A DNA stretch of 64,000 bases from Thermoproteus uzoniensis 768-20 (GTDB taxonomy: Archaea > Thermoproteota > Thermoprotei > Thermoproteales > Thermoproteaceae), in assembly GCF_000193375.1 (NCBI RefSeq), contig NC_015315.1, positions 186,001 through 250,000 on the forward strand. Direction: 5' to 3'. The notes below the pieces were generated by a model that ran no database searches, was not told where the DNA came from, and was given only the letters and a program-made list of their open reading frames with translations. Both the position numbers and the translations under genes were made by a program. The first letter of the stretch is position 1; each line of letters starts with the position of its first letter. Below, in pieces: positions 24,340 through 31,667 of this stretch.

Positions 24340-25341
24340 GTGTATATCGACTTGAGCGACCAGTGGAGGAGGTTGGGCTTGGGCTCGAGACTCGAAGTAA
24401 GAGACGGCGTCATATTAGCCGACGGCGAGATCATAGAGGTCAACAGACCAAAGCTCCGTAGCTTGAGGGCACGGGCCGCATATCTCCTATATCTACGAGA
24501 GCTCGCGAGAGATGACAGATATAACGTGGCCATAATTGGGGCTTGGAAATCGGGCAAGTTGATCGAGCCACCGGAAATCAAGGTCAACCCCCTATTTCTA
24601 TTCCTCCCGTTTCTGATCTCCATGCCGCCGGCCCTGCTCGTGCACCATCTGTCTCTACAGCTCGTGGTTGGGATTTCCGCGATTATCGCCAGCTATATCG
24701 CTTTATTTCTATATTTAAAAAGTAAATGTATTAAAGTAGATTATATAACTATAATAAAAACTAAATATAAAGATTTAAATTTTCTTAAAAAGAACAAAAA
24801 AGAGATTTTAGAAAACCCCGCTATACTTGGCGAATACGAGGCCTACCACTTCAAGGCCAGGGGCATATGCGTGGTCAAGGACCGTACGGCCAACGCCATG
24901 TCTTTCGAGACGCCCTTCGGCAGTATTATACTCGCCACCACCGGGCTCCTCGCGAGGCTGAAGCCGGAGGAAATAGAGGCGGCCTTGAAGCATGAGGAAG
25001 GCCATATAAGGCTTCACCATATGTATAAAATTCTTTTATTTCTAATAAGTGAATTTATTTTAAGAATATATTTAATTAATTATATATATGCTAATATATC
25101 GCTTTATTTAATAGGAATTCATCTAATCGGCGCGTCTCTGCTCTACACGGCATTGATACGCCTCTACGAGTACGAGGCGGATAGATACGCCGGCTCCAGA
25201 CACCTGGCCACCGGCTTGTTGAAGGTCGGGTGGAACGAGGTCGTCGAGGAGGTATTATATCCGGCCTACTCGCGGCTGAAGTTCTTAGTTAAGACACACC
25301 CTAATACGTTGGACAGAGTCCTCAGAATATGGACTTGGTGA
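24340..25341 (+). CDS. M48-family (HtpX/Ste24-like) integral-membrane zinc protease
   Basis: 333 residues with two N-terminal membrane segments (about 83-100 and 107-126), then the zinc motif KHEEGH (218-222) and the third ligand Glu in YEYEADRYAG (about 279). A further hydrophobic hairpin lies between them. This is the M48 order, with the active site facing the cytosol. GTG 24340 is supported by CAATATATTA about 23 bases upstream, so the gene has its own promoter. Two AT-rich patches (24680-24830 and 25021-25120) coincide with membrane or linker parts. It could process membrane proteins of the island or have a general quality-control role. Confidence 0.88.
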   Translation: MYIDLSDQWRRLGLGSRLEVRDGVILADGEIIEVNRPKLRSLRARAAYLLYLRELARDDRYNVAIIGAWKSGKLIEPPEIKVNPLFLFLPFLISMPPALLVHHLSLQLVVGISAIIASYIALFLYLKSKCIKVDYITIIKTKYKDLNFLKKNKKEILENPAILGEYEAYHFKARGICVVKDRTANAMSFETPFGSIILATTGLLARLKPEEIEAALKHEEGHIRLHHMYKILLFLISEFILRIYLINYIYANISLYLIGIHLIGASLLYTALIRLYEYEADRYAGSRHLATGLLKVGWNEVVEEVLYPAYSRLKFLVKTHPNTLDRVLRIWTW

Positions 25342-25706
25342 GAGATCTCGCCAGGTCTTTGAGGGATCTCGACAGAGCCGCTAGGCGCTATGACGATGAG
25401 GAGTTAAACGAGGCTGTGGCGCAAGTCATGAGGGAGCTAGGCGCCGTGGTCGAAGTGCTCGGAAAGCTGGCGGACATATACGAGGAGCTGGAGGTGCTCG
25501 TCAAGGGCGTCCTTAGGCTCGACTCGCCGGCCATCGCCGAGGTGGAGCTGAAGGACGGAGAGGAGATCTCGTCGTTTGTGGAGCGGTGTAGGGAGGCCGG
25601 CGCGGATCCCAACAAGGCGCTCGCCTATCTCCTAGCCACCGAGAAGGCCAGGCTGGTCCAGGACGGCGGGAAGGTCGTCCTAAAGCTCGGCGTAAGGAAG
25701 GCCTAG
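25329..25706 (+). CDS. hypothetical acidic helical protein
   Basis: 125 residues, acidic and rich in Glu/Leu/Val, with long helices (LRDLDRAARRYDDEELNEAVAQ) and a short C-terminal beta segment. No domain is recognised. The ATG lies 13 bases inside the end of the M48 gene, so the two are probably co-transcribed, although the codon usage here is uniformly GC-rich. Function unknown. Confidence 0.65.
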   Translation: MDLVRDLARSLRDLDRAARRYDDEELNEAVAQVMRELGAVVEVLGKLADIYEELEVLVKGVLRLDSPAIAEVELKDGEEISSFVERCREAGADPNKALAYLLATEKARLVQDGGKVVLKLGVRKA

Positions 25707-25710
25707 CCAA

Positions 25711-25720
25711 AATTTAAATA
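25711..25720 (+). promoter_or_regulatory. TATA element of the small zinc-ribbon gene
   Basis: AATTTAAATA is centred about 26 bases before the GTG at 25741, which fixes that codon as the start of a 58-residue frame. Confidence 0.5.
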
Positions 25721-25740
25721 GGCCCGTCAACGGGCGGTTC

Positions 25741-25917
25741 GTGGTCTACCCTATAAAGACCTTGATGGTCGGGAGGTGTAGCCGATGCGGCAGAAGGCTC
25801 TACCTCTACGAGGATAGATACCTTTGTAAGAAGACGGGCCATATGTTCTGCGACGTGTGCGCCAGGAAGATGCAGTACAAATGTCCAAATGGGGTCGACC
25901 CGCTCGAGAGGCTCTAA
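25741..25917 (+). CDS. small zinc-ribbon protein, 58 aa
   Basis: A 58-residue frame beginning GTG GTC. It has CSRCGRRLY, a single Cys in YLCKKTG, FCDVCARK and a final CPNG: six Cys arranged as two CxxC pairs plus two singles, so one or two zinc sites are likely. A GC-rich normal codon pattern and a TATA box at 25711-25720 support it as a real gene. Its end overlaps the next gene by 29 bases. No family is recognised; zinc ribbons of this size bind RNA or proteins. Confidence 0.65.
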   Translation: MVYPIKTLMVGRCSRCGRRLYLYEDRYLCKKTGHMFCDVCARKMQYKCPNGVDPLERL

Positions 25918-26347
25918 GGGGCCGTTGCTTTCCGTAGTGGTCAGCCCCTACGTCCGATCTATTTCACTGATCGGCGATAGGGCTGCGTTCTTGATGCAGT
26001 ACCACCTCGAGACCAAGAGCCTCTATTCTGCCGTAGTTGGCAAGGAGAGCGAGGAGAAGATAGACGACGAGGAGGTGGCCAGAGCCGGCAGAGTTCTGGC
26101 CAGGCTTATGTCGTTGATAGCCAAGGCGACGAAATCGCGGTACTACTCCTACACGGGCCCGTTGCAGGTAGAGGAGAGGCGGCTGGTTTTCAGACCCTAT
26201 ATATCTCCGACTTCGACGGCCAGAATATACATAGAGGGCAACCGCATCGTCGCGGACGCCGGCGATGTCTTCAAGAAGAAAATACGGACTAAGACCGATG
26301 TCGAGAAGGCGTTGCGCACTATTTTAAGCAAGGTCCATAACGCCTAG
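25889..26347 (+). CDS. hypothetical protein, 152 aa
   Basis: 152 residues with mixed alpha/beta character and no recognised domain. Conserved-looking stretches are SVVVSPYVRSISLIGDRAAF, LETKSLYSAVVG and RIYIEGNRIVADAGDVFKKK. The frame overlaps the zinc-ribbon gene by 29 bases if the ATG at 25889 is used; TTG at 25925 is the alternative start and would remove the overlap. It is probably co-transcribed with the zinc-ribbon gene. Function unknown. Confidence 0.65.
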   Translation: MGSTRSRGSKGPLLSVVVSPYVRSISLIGDRAAFLMQYHLETKSLYSAVVGKESEEKIDDEEVARAGRVLARLMSLIAKATKSRYYSYTGPLQVEERRLVFRPYISPTSTARIYIEGNRIVADAGDVFKKKIRTKTDVEKALRTILSKVHNA

Positions 26348-26396
26348 GTGATGAGGCCAGGCTGGAGGACGGCGTGAATGGGGTTAAAAGCGCTGA

Positions 26397-27470
26397 TCAG
26401 GGCAGAGTGGAGCCCTCCGGCACGTCCTCCACGACTTCTCTGTTGGGGCCCACTGACGAGTTCCTCCCGACCGACACCTCGTCTCTGACGTAGACGCCGT
26501 CGGCTATCACAGCGTCGACTATGCGGGCCCACCTCCCTATATAGCTCTCCTCGCCTATTATGCTACCCGATATGTGGGAGCCCGGCTCCACCGACGCTCC
26601 CCTCATCAACACGCTGTTCCTTATTCTGGAATATTTGCCCACTCTGGAGCCCGACCCCAACACCACGTAGGGGCCTATGGAGGCGCCCTCGCCTATCTCT
26701 ACGTCTCCGGCAATATAGACAGGCGGCGTGATCTCCGCGCCTGCCCTCTCGGCTACGCCTCCCCACTTGTCGAGCGCCGCGAAGTTGGCCTTCAGATAGT
26801 CGGCAGGGGTCCCTATGTCGTGCCAGATCCCTCTATGTATATAGACATATATATCGTGTTTCTCCAGGAGAGCCGGTATGAGGTCCTTCGCTATCTTGAC
26901 CTCGCCTCTCCTTCTAGGTATGGCCTTAAGGGCCTCCGCCTCGAAGACGTAGACTCCTGCGTTGGCGAGCCGGCTACCTCCCGGCGGCTCCTTCGGCTTC
27001 TCCACGAAGCCTCTTAGCCTCATGGAGTCGTCGACCACGGCTATGCCGTATTTGCTCACGCTCTCCGGCGGCACCTCGACGAAGGCTATGGTGGCCACGC
27101 CGCCGTATTTCTTATGGGCGTTCACGACGGCTGAATAGTCCACGTCGGTGAACACGTCGCCGTTGACCACCAACACCGGGCCGTTGAGGCTCAACATGTC
27201 GGCTATGTACGCCACAGCGCCTCCGTCTCCCAACGGCCTACTCTCCTCGACCACGGTAGCCACGTCGTTCCACCTCCTCGAGATATGGTCGCGGATCATG
27301 TGGGCGAGGTAGCGGGCGGACACAACGACAGGCGCTATGCCCTTCACGCCCTCCACTATCCAGTCTATAAGCGGCTTATCCAACACGGGGAAGAGGGGCT
27401 TGGGCCTGGTATAGCTGAGGGGCCTGAGCCTCGTGGCAAAACCGCCTGCAAGGACGATAACTCTATCCAT
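26397..27470 (-). CDS. sugar-1-phosphate nucleotidyltransferase with left-handed beta-helix
   Basis: A 357-residue NDP-sugar pyrophosphorylase. The nucleotide loop VLAGGFATRLRPLSYTRPKPLFPV is intact (GG-x-A/G-TRLRPL, then KP), with VNGDVFTDVD as the metal-binding Asp region. The C-terminus is a hexapeptide-repeat left-handed helix (IGEGASIGPYVVLGSGSRVG). It probably makes GDP-mannose or UDP/dTDP-glucose for glycans; specificity is not readable. The ATG 27470 start overlaps the stop of the upstream gene by four bases (ATGA); a longer frame exists but is not credible because it runs through that gene. Confidence 0.92.
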   Translation of the reverse strand: MDRVIVLAGGFATRLRPLSYTRPKPLFPVLDKPLIDWIVEGVKGIAPVVVSARYLAHMIRDHISRRWNDVATVVEESRPLGDGGAVAYIADMLSLNGPVLVVNGDVFTDVDYSAVVNAHKKYGGVATIAFVEVPPESVSKYGIAVVDDSMRLRGFVEKPKEPPGGSRLANAGVYVFEAEALKAIPRRRGEVKIAKDLIPALLEKHDIYVYIHRGIWHDIGTPADYLKANFAALDKWGGVAERAGAEITPPVYIAGDVEIGEGASIGPYVVLGSGSRVGKYSRIRNSVLMRGASVEPGSHISGSIIGEESYIGRWARIVDAVIADGVYVRDEVSVGRNSSVGPNREVVEDVPEGSTLP

Positions 27471-28162
27471 CAAGATCGGTAGACCTCCTGGATAAAAAGA
27501 TTGAGATTTTCTAGAGGTCCGATAAATCTCCTGTGTATGTTGCCGCCGGAGCCTTTGATAACAACCACACCGTCGCTTCTCCTGTTCTGGATATTCATGT
27601 AGATTTTGACCAAGACGTATTCGGTGCCGCGTCTGGCCAACAGCTCCACTGGGAGCAGGCCGAGCCGGCACGAACAAGCGACCGAGACCTCGCCGAATTT
27701 CCTCAAGAGCTCTAGGGAGTCCGTCACGGCCTTGACGTGTCTGGCGTCGGTCCTAGCCGTGCTCAGATGGAGGAGGGAGCCGGCTCTGGAGGCCCCGATC
27801 GCCAACACGCCGGCAGGCCCCCCTATCAGGATCAGCTTGTTCCACACGTCGTCCCATCTGCCGAACTCGCGCCCCTTCACCGTCTGGATAGTGACGGCTC
27901 CCCGCTGCATCTTCCTAAGCCCCCCAACGTCTAACAGCTCCGCGTCGCCGTCGACGGCGATGGCCTTGATAAACGACGTTGCGTAGGACGCCACGGCTAC
28001 GTGCGACCTGACGCTGAAGCCCTCTATCTTGAGCTCCGCGACGTCTATCCCCTCGAGTCCTATGGGCAAATCGTAGAACTTCCCGCCCTCCACGTCGTAA
28101 GCTACGAGCCTCCCGCCCCTACTGCCTATAGCCACCACCGCAGGCGTCGGCAACGTCAACAC
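27470..28162 (-). CDS. hypothetical beta-rich protein upstream of the nucleotidyltransferase
   Basis: About 230 residues, rich in short beta strands (VVAIGSRGGRLVAYDVEGGKF), with CSCRLGLLP in the second half, and no recognised family. The GTG at 28162 is preferred to TTG 28171 because TTAAAT at 28184-28189 lies about 24 bases upstream of the GTG. It is translationally coupled to the nucleotidyltransferase. A role in glycan or cell-envelope assembly is only inferred from that coupling. Confidence 0.65.
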   Translation of the reverse strand: MLTLPTPAVVAIGSRGGRLVAYDVEGGKFYDLPIGLEGIDVAELKIEGFSVRSHVAVASYATSFIKAIAVDGDAELLDVGGLRKMQRGAVTIQTVKGREFGRWDDVWNKLILIGGPAGVLAIGASRAGSLLHLSTARTDARHVKAVTDSLELLRKFGEVSVACSCRLGLLPVELLARRGTEYVLVKIYMNIQNRRSDGVVVIKGSGGNIHRRFIGPLENLNLFIQEVYRS

Positions 28163-28183
28163 TCCGGACAATCCGCGCCACCC

Positions 28184-28189
28184 TTAAAT
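28184..28189 (-). promoter_or_regulatory. TATA core deciding the start at 28162
   Basis: TTAAAT on either strand, 22-27 bases upstream of GTG 28162 in the leftward direction. A separate TATA-like AAAAATAT at about 28205-28212 serves the rightward gene at 28232. Confidence 0.4.
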
Positions 28190-28231
28190 CCGTAACCGTC
28201 GCCTAAAAATATCGGACGGCCGAGATCTACG

Positions 28232-28441
28232 ATGGATCTAAGGGCTCTGGCCAAGCTCGTCTCCCTTAAGGCAGGCGATTCGGCGGACTTAGACGAGGTG
28301 TTGCGGCAGTACGGCATATCCCTCGACTTCGGCGAGAAGGTAGAGCTGGCGCGTATGCTGGCCGGCGACTTCTCGATAGTATACGACATAGTGTCCGACA
28401 AATTCATACTGATCAAGGCCAGACGCGCCGAGCAGGGCTGA
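28232..28441 (+). CDS. small hypothetical protein, 69 aa
   Basis: 69 residues, acidic helices followed by two strands (FSIVYDIVSDKFILIKAR). No domain is recognised. ATG 28232 follows a TATA-like run by about 25 bases. It is GC-rich and in normal codon usage. A hairpin-prone GC-rich stretch follows its stop. Function unknown. Confidence 0.6.
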   Translation: MDLRALAKLVSLKAGDSADLDEVLRQYGISLDFGEKVELARMLAGDFSIVYDIVSDKFILIKARRAEQG

Positions 28442-28443
28442 AG

Positions 28444-28456
28444 CCCGCTACGCGGG
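28444..28456 (+). terminator. possible 3' hairpin after the 69-aa gene
   Basis: CCCGC-TAC-GCGGG forms a tight hairpin three bases after the stop, inside a GC-rich stretch of about 110 bases before the HIT gene. It could be a transcript-end structure; archaeal terminators usually need a T-run, which is missing here, so support is weak. Confidence 0.25.
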
Positions 28457-28553
28457 GCCTCGCCCGCGGCGTCGGCGGAGCCGGCCTTTGGACTACCCCG
28501 GCCCCAACATCCTCATGCCGGAAAACCTATAAAGGCATTGGGTAAGACGGCAG

Positions 28554-29033
28554 GTGGGAGCGTTCCGGGTGGTGCTGACGCCGTGGAGGTACAAGTACAT
28601 CGTCTCCGGGGAGAACAAGAAGGGGTGCTTCTTCTGCGAATACATAGGGAGGCCCGAGGCCGACGGGGAGAACCTCGTGTTTTATAGAGGCAGATACTCC
28701 ATAGGTCTGCTGAATAAATACCCCTATATGTGGGGACACGTGATGGTGGCCCCCTACAAGCACGTGGGCGATCTGGACGAGCTTACAGACGAGGAGCTGG
28801 CCGGCTTGTTGAGGGAGGCCTATATGGTGAAGAGCGCGGTTATGGCGGCGACGGGTTGCGAGGATGTGTTGATGGGGATAAACGTGGGCAGGGCGGCCGG
28901 CGCAGGCGTCGAGGCGCACCTCCACATACACATAATCCCCAGATGCAGAGAGATAGACCCCAACACGCCTCCGGAGGAGCTGGACAGATTGTTGAGGCGG
29001 TATAGGGACGAGCTGGCGAGGTTATGGAGCTGA
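28554..29033 (+). CDS. HIT-family nucleotide hydrolase/transferase
   Basis: A 159-residue histidine-triad protein. The catalytic motif AHLHIHIIPR is at the C-terminal part, with the N-terminal zinc-type CFFC and PYMWGHVMVAPYKHVGDL, typical of the Hint/Fhit branch. Such enzymes hydrolyse nucleoside phosphoramidates or Ap4A. GTG 28554 lies about 26 bases after CCTATAAAG. Its end overlaps the ATPase gene by ten bases, so HIT, ATPase and PIN genes form an operon. Confidence 0.92.
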   Translation: MGAFRVVLTPWRYKYIVSGENKKGCFFCEYIGRPEADGENLVFYRGRYSIGLLNKYPYMWGHVMVAPYKHVGDLDELTDEELAGLLREAYMVKSAVMAATGCEDVLMGINVGRAAGAGVEAHLHIHIIPRCREIDPNTPPEELDRLLRRYRDELARLWS

Positions 29034-30073
29034 GGAGGCTCTGCGCCCGGAATTTCAGGGCGTTGGACCGTTGCGTGGATCTGGAAGGCCACGCCCTCCT
29101 CTTCGGGCCGCCGAATTCCGGCAAGACGTCGCTCCTCGAGGCGCTCTCTATGCTGATGCAGAGCAGGGGGGAGCAGTGGATATTGTTCGAGGGGCCTTTG
29201 TTGATAGTACACGAGGCGGAGGACATCCACAGAGGCGGCGATACCTCGACGCCGTTTACCATAGAGGCGCATTGGGCCCTCGAAGGCGGGGTGTACGGCT
29301 ACAGCTACTCCTACGCCACGAAGGGCGGATACGTCGAGCAGGCGATCTACGAGAACTTTCAACAGTTGATACGCGTAGCGAAGAGCGGCCAGAGGGGCAG
29401 AGTGGTATATCCCGAGGGCCTCGACGTGGAGCTCTGCACCGCGCCCTACGCTGTGTTGAACGAGGACGTCCTAATACCCTGCGGGCCTGTCGACGACGAG
29501 AGGTTCAGGAAAGCCGAGAGGATCTTGCTGGATCTGAGAGTCGGGCTGAAAGACGCCTACTATTTCATAAGCGGCAGGAGACTGGCCGCCTGGAAATACA
29601 CCTACGAGACTCATGTGGACCTCTTGCCGGCCACAAGCGTGGGGCCCGAAGGCCAGTACACGGCCCACCAAATCTCGCGCATACTATCCCAGCCCCAGTT
29701 CGAGCCCCTCAGAGACCACCTCTACGGCCTCCTCAAGGCGGCCAAAATAGACGACGTGAGGGTCGGGCTCGTGTCGACGGGGAGGATCGCCATGTACGTC
29801 AAGGCAGGCGGCATGTGGACAAACGCCTACAATGTCGGCAACTTTACCAAGGCCGTTCTGCCGGTCTTGACCCAGCTGATACTCTCCAACGAGGGCAGCG
29901 TCGTGGCCGTGGACGACGCCGATCTCGCCGTGCCCGACAACTACGCCGAGGAGCTCTTGGCGACCTACCTGAGCCTGGCTAGGAAGAAGCGGCTCCAGCT
30001 CATCGCGACGGCGAAGTCCGACGCGTTCAGGAAAGCCGCCGAGAAGTTGGGGATATCCGTCGTGGAGCTTTGA
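29024..30073 (+). CDS. RecF/OLD-like ABC-class ATPase without the coiled coil
   Basis: 349 residues. The N-terminus LRRLCARNFRALDRCVDLEGH with LLFGPPNSGKTSLLEALS is the RecF/OLD/SMC-type opening and Walker A. VVAVDDADLAVPDNYAEELL near residue 300 is the Walker B region, where the usual D-E pair reads DD. It lacks a TOPRIM domain and a long coiled coil, so it is not a canonical OLD nuclease or SMC. It overlaps the HIT gene by ten bases and the PIN gene by four. A nucleic-acid-linked ATPase paired with a PIN RNase is a reasonable inference. Confidence 0.8.
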   Translation: MELRRLCARNFRALDRCVDLEGHALLFGPPNSGKTSLLEALSMLMQSRGEQWILFEGPLLIVHEAEDIHRGGDTSTPFTIEAHWALEGGVYGYSYSYATKGGYVEQAIYENFQQLIRVAKSGQRGRVVYPEGLDVELCTAPYAVLNEDVLIPCGPVDDERFRKAERILLDLRVGLKDAYYFISGRRLAAWKYTYETHVDLLPATSVGPEGQYTAHQISRILSQPQFEPLRDHLYGLLKAAKIDDVRVGLVSTGRIAMYVKAGGMWTNAYNVGNFTKAVLPVLTQLILSNEGSVVAVDDADLAVPDNYAEELLATYLSLARKKRLQLIATAKSDAFRKAAEKLGISVVEL

Positions 30074-30411
30074 GGCTGGTCGTCGACACGTCGTCGTTTC
30101 TATACGTCGTCGAGCGGAGGGTGGGCGTCGACGTGCTGGCCGAGCACACGCTCTTCACCACCTACGCCGTTCTGGAGGAGCTACAGACTCTAGCTGGCAG
30201 AAGCCGGAAGGCGAGGGTGGCTCTCAAACTAGTGCGGGTGTTGGCCCCCTTCGTGGTCGGCGAGAGGGGCCCCGCAGATAGGTCGATCGTGGAGGCCGCC
30301 AGACGCGTGGGCGGCGCCGTGCTGTCGGGCGACTCGGAGATCGTGGAGAGGGCGAGGAGGGGCGGGCTCGCGGTGGTCCTATTCCACGATAGGGAGTTGG
30401 TAGCGCTTTAA
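30070..30411 (+). CDS. PIN-domain putative ribonuclease
   Basis: 113 residues with the PIN core. It has VVDTSSFLYV (first catalytic Asp), a Glu in VLEELQTLAG, an Asp in GPADRSIVEAARR and an Asp in LSGDSEIVERA, so the acidic quartet is present. The pattern is nearer the Fcf1/Nob1-like archaeal group than VapC toxins. It starts with TTG at 30070 overlapping the ATPase stop by four bases. There is no VapB-type antitoxin beside it; the partner is the ATPase. Confidence 0.8.
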   Translation: MRLVVDTSSFLYVVERRVGVDVLAEHTLFTTYAVLEELQTLAGRSRKARVALKLVRVLAPFVVGERGPADRSIVEAARRVGGAVLSGDSEIVERARRGGLAVVLFHDRELVAL

Positions 30412-30447
30412 GGCGTTGTATTTAAAAAGACGGGATAGGATAGCCCC

Positions 30448-31017
30448 ATGCCTTTCCGTCTAATTGAGGCTGAGGACTACGTCAGGATCAACCCGTCGGA
30501 GTTCGGCAAGCCGCTTGAGGACGTCGCCCTGGCCCAGTTGAGGGCGAGGTACGAGGGGAAGTCCTTCAGGGATCTGGGCTTCGTGGTGGCCGTGCTGGGC
30601 GCCAAGGTCGCGAGAGAGGGCGTCATACTATTCGGCGACGGCGCCACGTACCACAGAGCCGTGTTCGATTTGTTGACCTACGTGCCCCTAGACGGGGAGG
30701 TTGTCTACGGCATAGTGGAGTCGGCCCGCGAGGTGGGCGTCATGGTGCGCATAGGCCCCGTCCTAGGCTTCATAAACAAGATCCACCTCATGGAGGAGCC
30801 CAATATATTGTTCGACGCGAGCACGAAGAGCTTTATAGGCGAGAGGAGCAAGAGGAAGGTTGGGGTGGGGGATATGGTGAGGGCCCGCATCACCGGCGTC
30901 TCCTACGTCGCCCAGAAGGAGGGCCTCGACCTCGCCGTGAGGATCACCATGACCATGCGCGGCCCCGGCCTCGGGAAGCTTGAGTGGCTCAAGGAGAAGA
31001 AAGGGAAGAAGCCATGA
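30448..31017 (+). CDS. rpo7: RNA polymerase subunit Rpo7 (RpoE')
   Basis: A 189-residue stalk subunit, orthologue of eukaryotic Rpb7, that with Rpo4 helps open the promoter and binds nascent RNA. The N-terminal tip domain (MPFRLIEAEDYVRINPSEFG) is followed by the S1/OB domain (GFINKIHLMEEP, GDMVRARITGVSYV). TATA-like ATTTAAAAAG lies about 26 bases before the ATG. Its stop overlaps the Spt4 start (ATGA), the conserved archaeal order rpo7-spt4. Confidence 0.96.
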   Translation: MPFRLIEAEDYVRINPSEFGKPLEDVALAQLRARYEGKSFRDLGFVVAVLGAKVAREGVILFGDGATYHRAVFDLLTYVPLDGEVVYGIVESAREVGVMVRIGPVLGFINKIHLMEEPNILFDASTKSFIGERSKRKVGVGDMVRARITGVSYVAQKEGLDLAVRITMTMRGPGLGKLEWLKEKKGKKP

Positions 31018-31235
31018 GCCGCGCCAAGAAGACCCTGTCGGGCTACAAGGCCTGCAAGAACTGCAAGCTGATAGTGCCCGAGGACGCAGCGCAATGCCCC
31101 AACTGCGGCTCTACCGAGTTCGTCAACAACTGGCGCGGCATGTTGGCCGTCCTAGACCCCGAGAAGTCCTGCATCGCCAAGCGGCTGGGAATCTCGAAGC
31201 CCGGCGTCTACGCCTTGGAGCTCGTCGAGGAGTAG
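31014..31235 (+). CDS. spt4: Transcription elongation factor Spt4 (RpoE'')
   Basis: 73 residues. The zinc ribbon is ACKNCKLIVP plus QCPNCGSTEF (C4), followed by the NusG-binding beta strands WRGMLAVLDPEKS. It pairs with Spt5 to close the polymerase clamp. The start overlaps the Rpo7 stop by four bases. The end overlaps convergently with the leftward 136-residue gene by 28 bases. Confidence 0.95.
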   Translation: MSRAKKTLSGYKACKNCKLIVPEDAAQCPNCGSTEFVNNWRGMLAVLDPEKSCIAKRLGISKPGVYALELVEE

Positions 31236-31618
31236 GCCTTCGGACACCGCCGCTCCGCCTCCTTGACCATCTCGGCCAGCTTGAAGAGCTCTGACCGATA
31301 GGCGTCCAGCTCCCTCAGCAGAAGCTTGTAGTCTACATCCGGCAGATCCGCGTCCTCGCCTAACGCTATGCGGGCCAGGGCGGCCAACGCGCCGCCGGAG
31401 AGCTCCTCGTAGAGCTCTATCAATCTCCTCATGCGCGACTCGAAGATATAGTAGTCGTTCAGCACCCTTAACACCTCCTCCGTCGTCAAGACCACGTTGC
31501 ATCTGTAGGCCTCCAACAACGTCTTTATGGCCTCCGCCGCAGTCCTCCCCACGGCCTTGACGAAGGTTGGGCTGTTTATCTTGGCCTCCAACAGGTCTAC
31601 GGCCTCCTGGAGCTCCAC
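31208..31618 (-). CDS. hypothetical helical protein
   Basis: 136 residues, helical and leucine-rich (AIKTLLEAYRCNVVLTTEEV), with no recognised domain. GTG start at 31618. It is divergent from glmS and shares the AT-rich TATA run between them. The C-terminus overlaps the Spt4 gene. It could be a regulator or a structural protein; nothing more can be said. Confidence 0.6.
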   Translation of the reverse strand: MELQEAVDLLEAKINSPTFVKAVGRTAAEAIKTLLEAYRCNVVLTTEEVLRVLNDYYIFESRMRRLIELYEELSGGALAALARIALGEDADLPDVDYKLLLRELDAYRSELFKLAEMVKEAERRCPKAYSSTSSKA

Positions 31619-31634
31619 TGTGGCTCCATGGCAC

Positions 31635-31647
31635 TAATTAATATATA
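31635..31647. promoter_or_regulatory. shared divergent TATA element
   Basis: TAATTAATATATA is centred about 23 bases from GTG 31618 (leftward) and 24-27 bases from GTG 31668 (rightward). The starts are only 49 bases apart, so one AT-rich element serves both. Confidence 0.5.
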
Positions 31648-31667
31648 CTCGCCGCCCCGACGCTAGT

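Noticed and set aside
29071-29982. Second rightward frame of about 303 codons inside the RecF-like ATPase gene
   Set aside because: Out-of-frame shadow with strongly Arg-rich translation; the ATPase frame contains Walker motifs.
30070-30411. PIN gene as a VapC toxin
   Set aside because: No VapB-type antitoxin gene upstream; the overlapping neighbour is a 349-aa ATPase.
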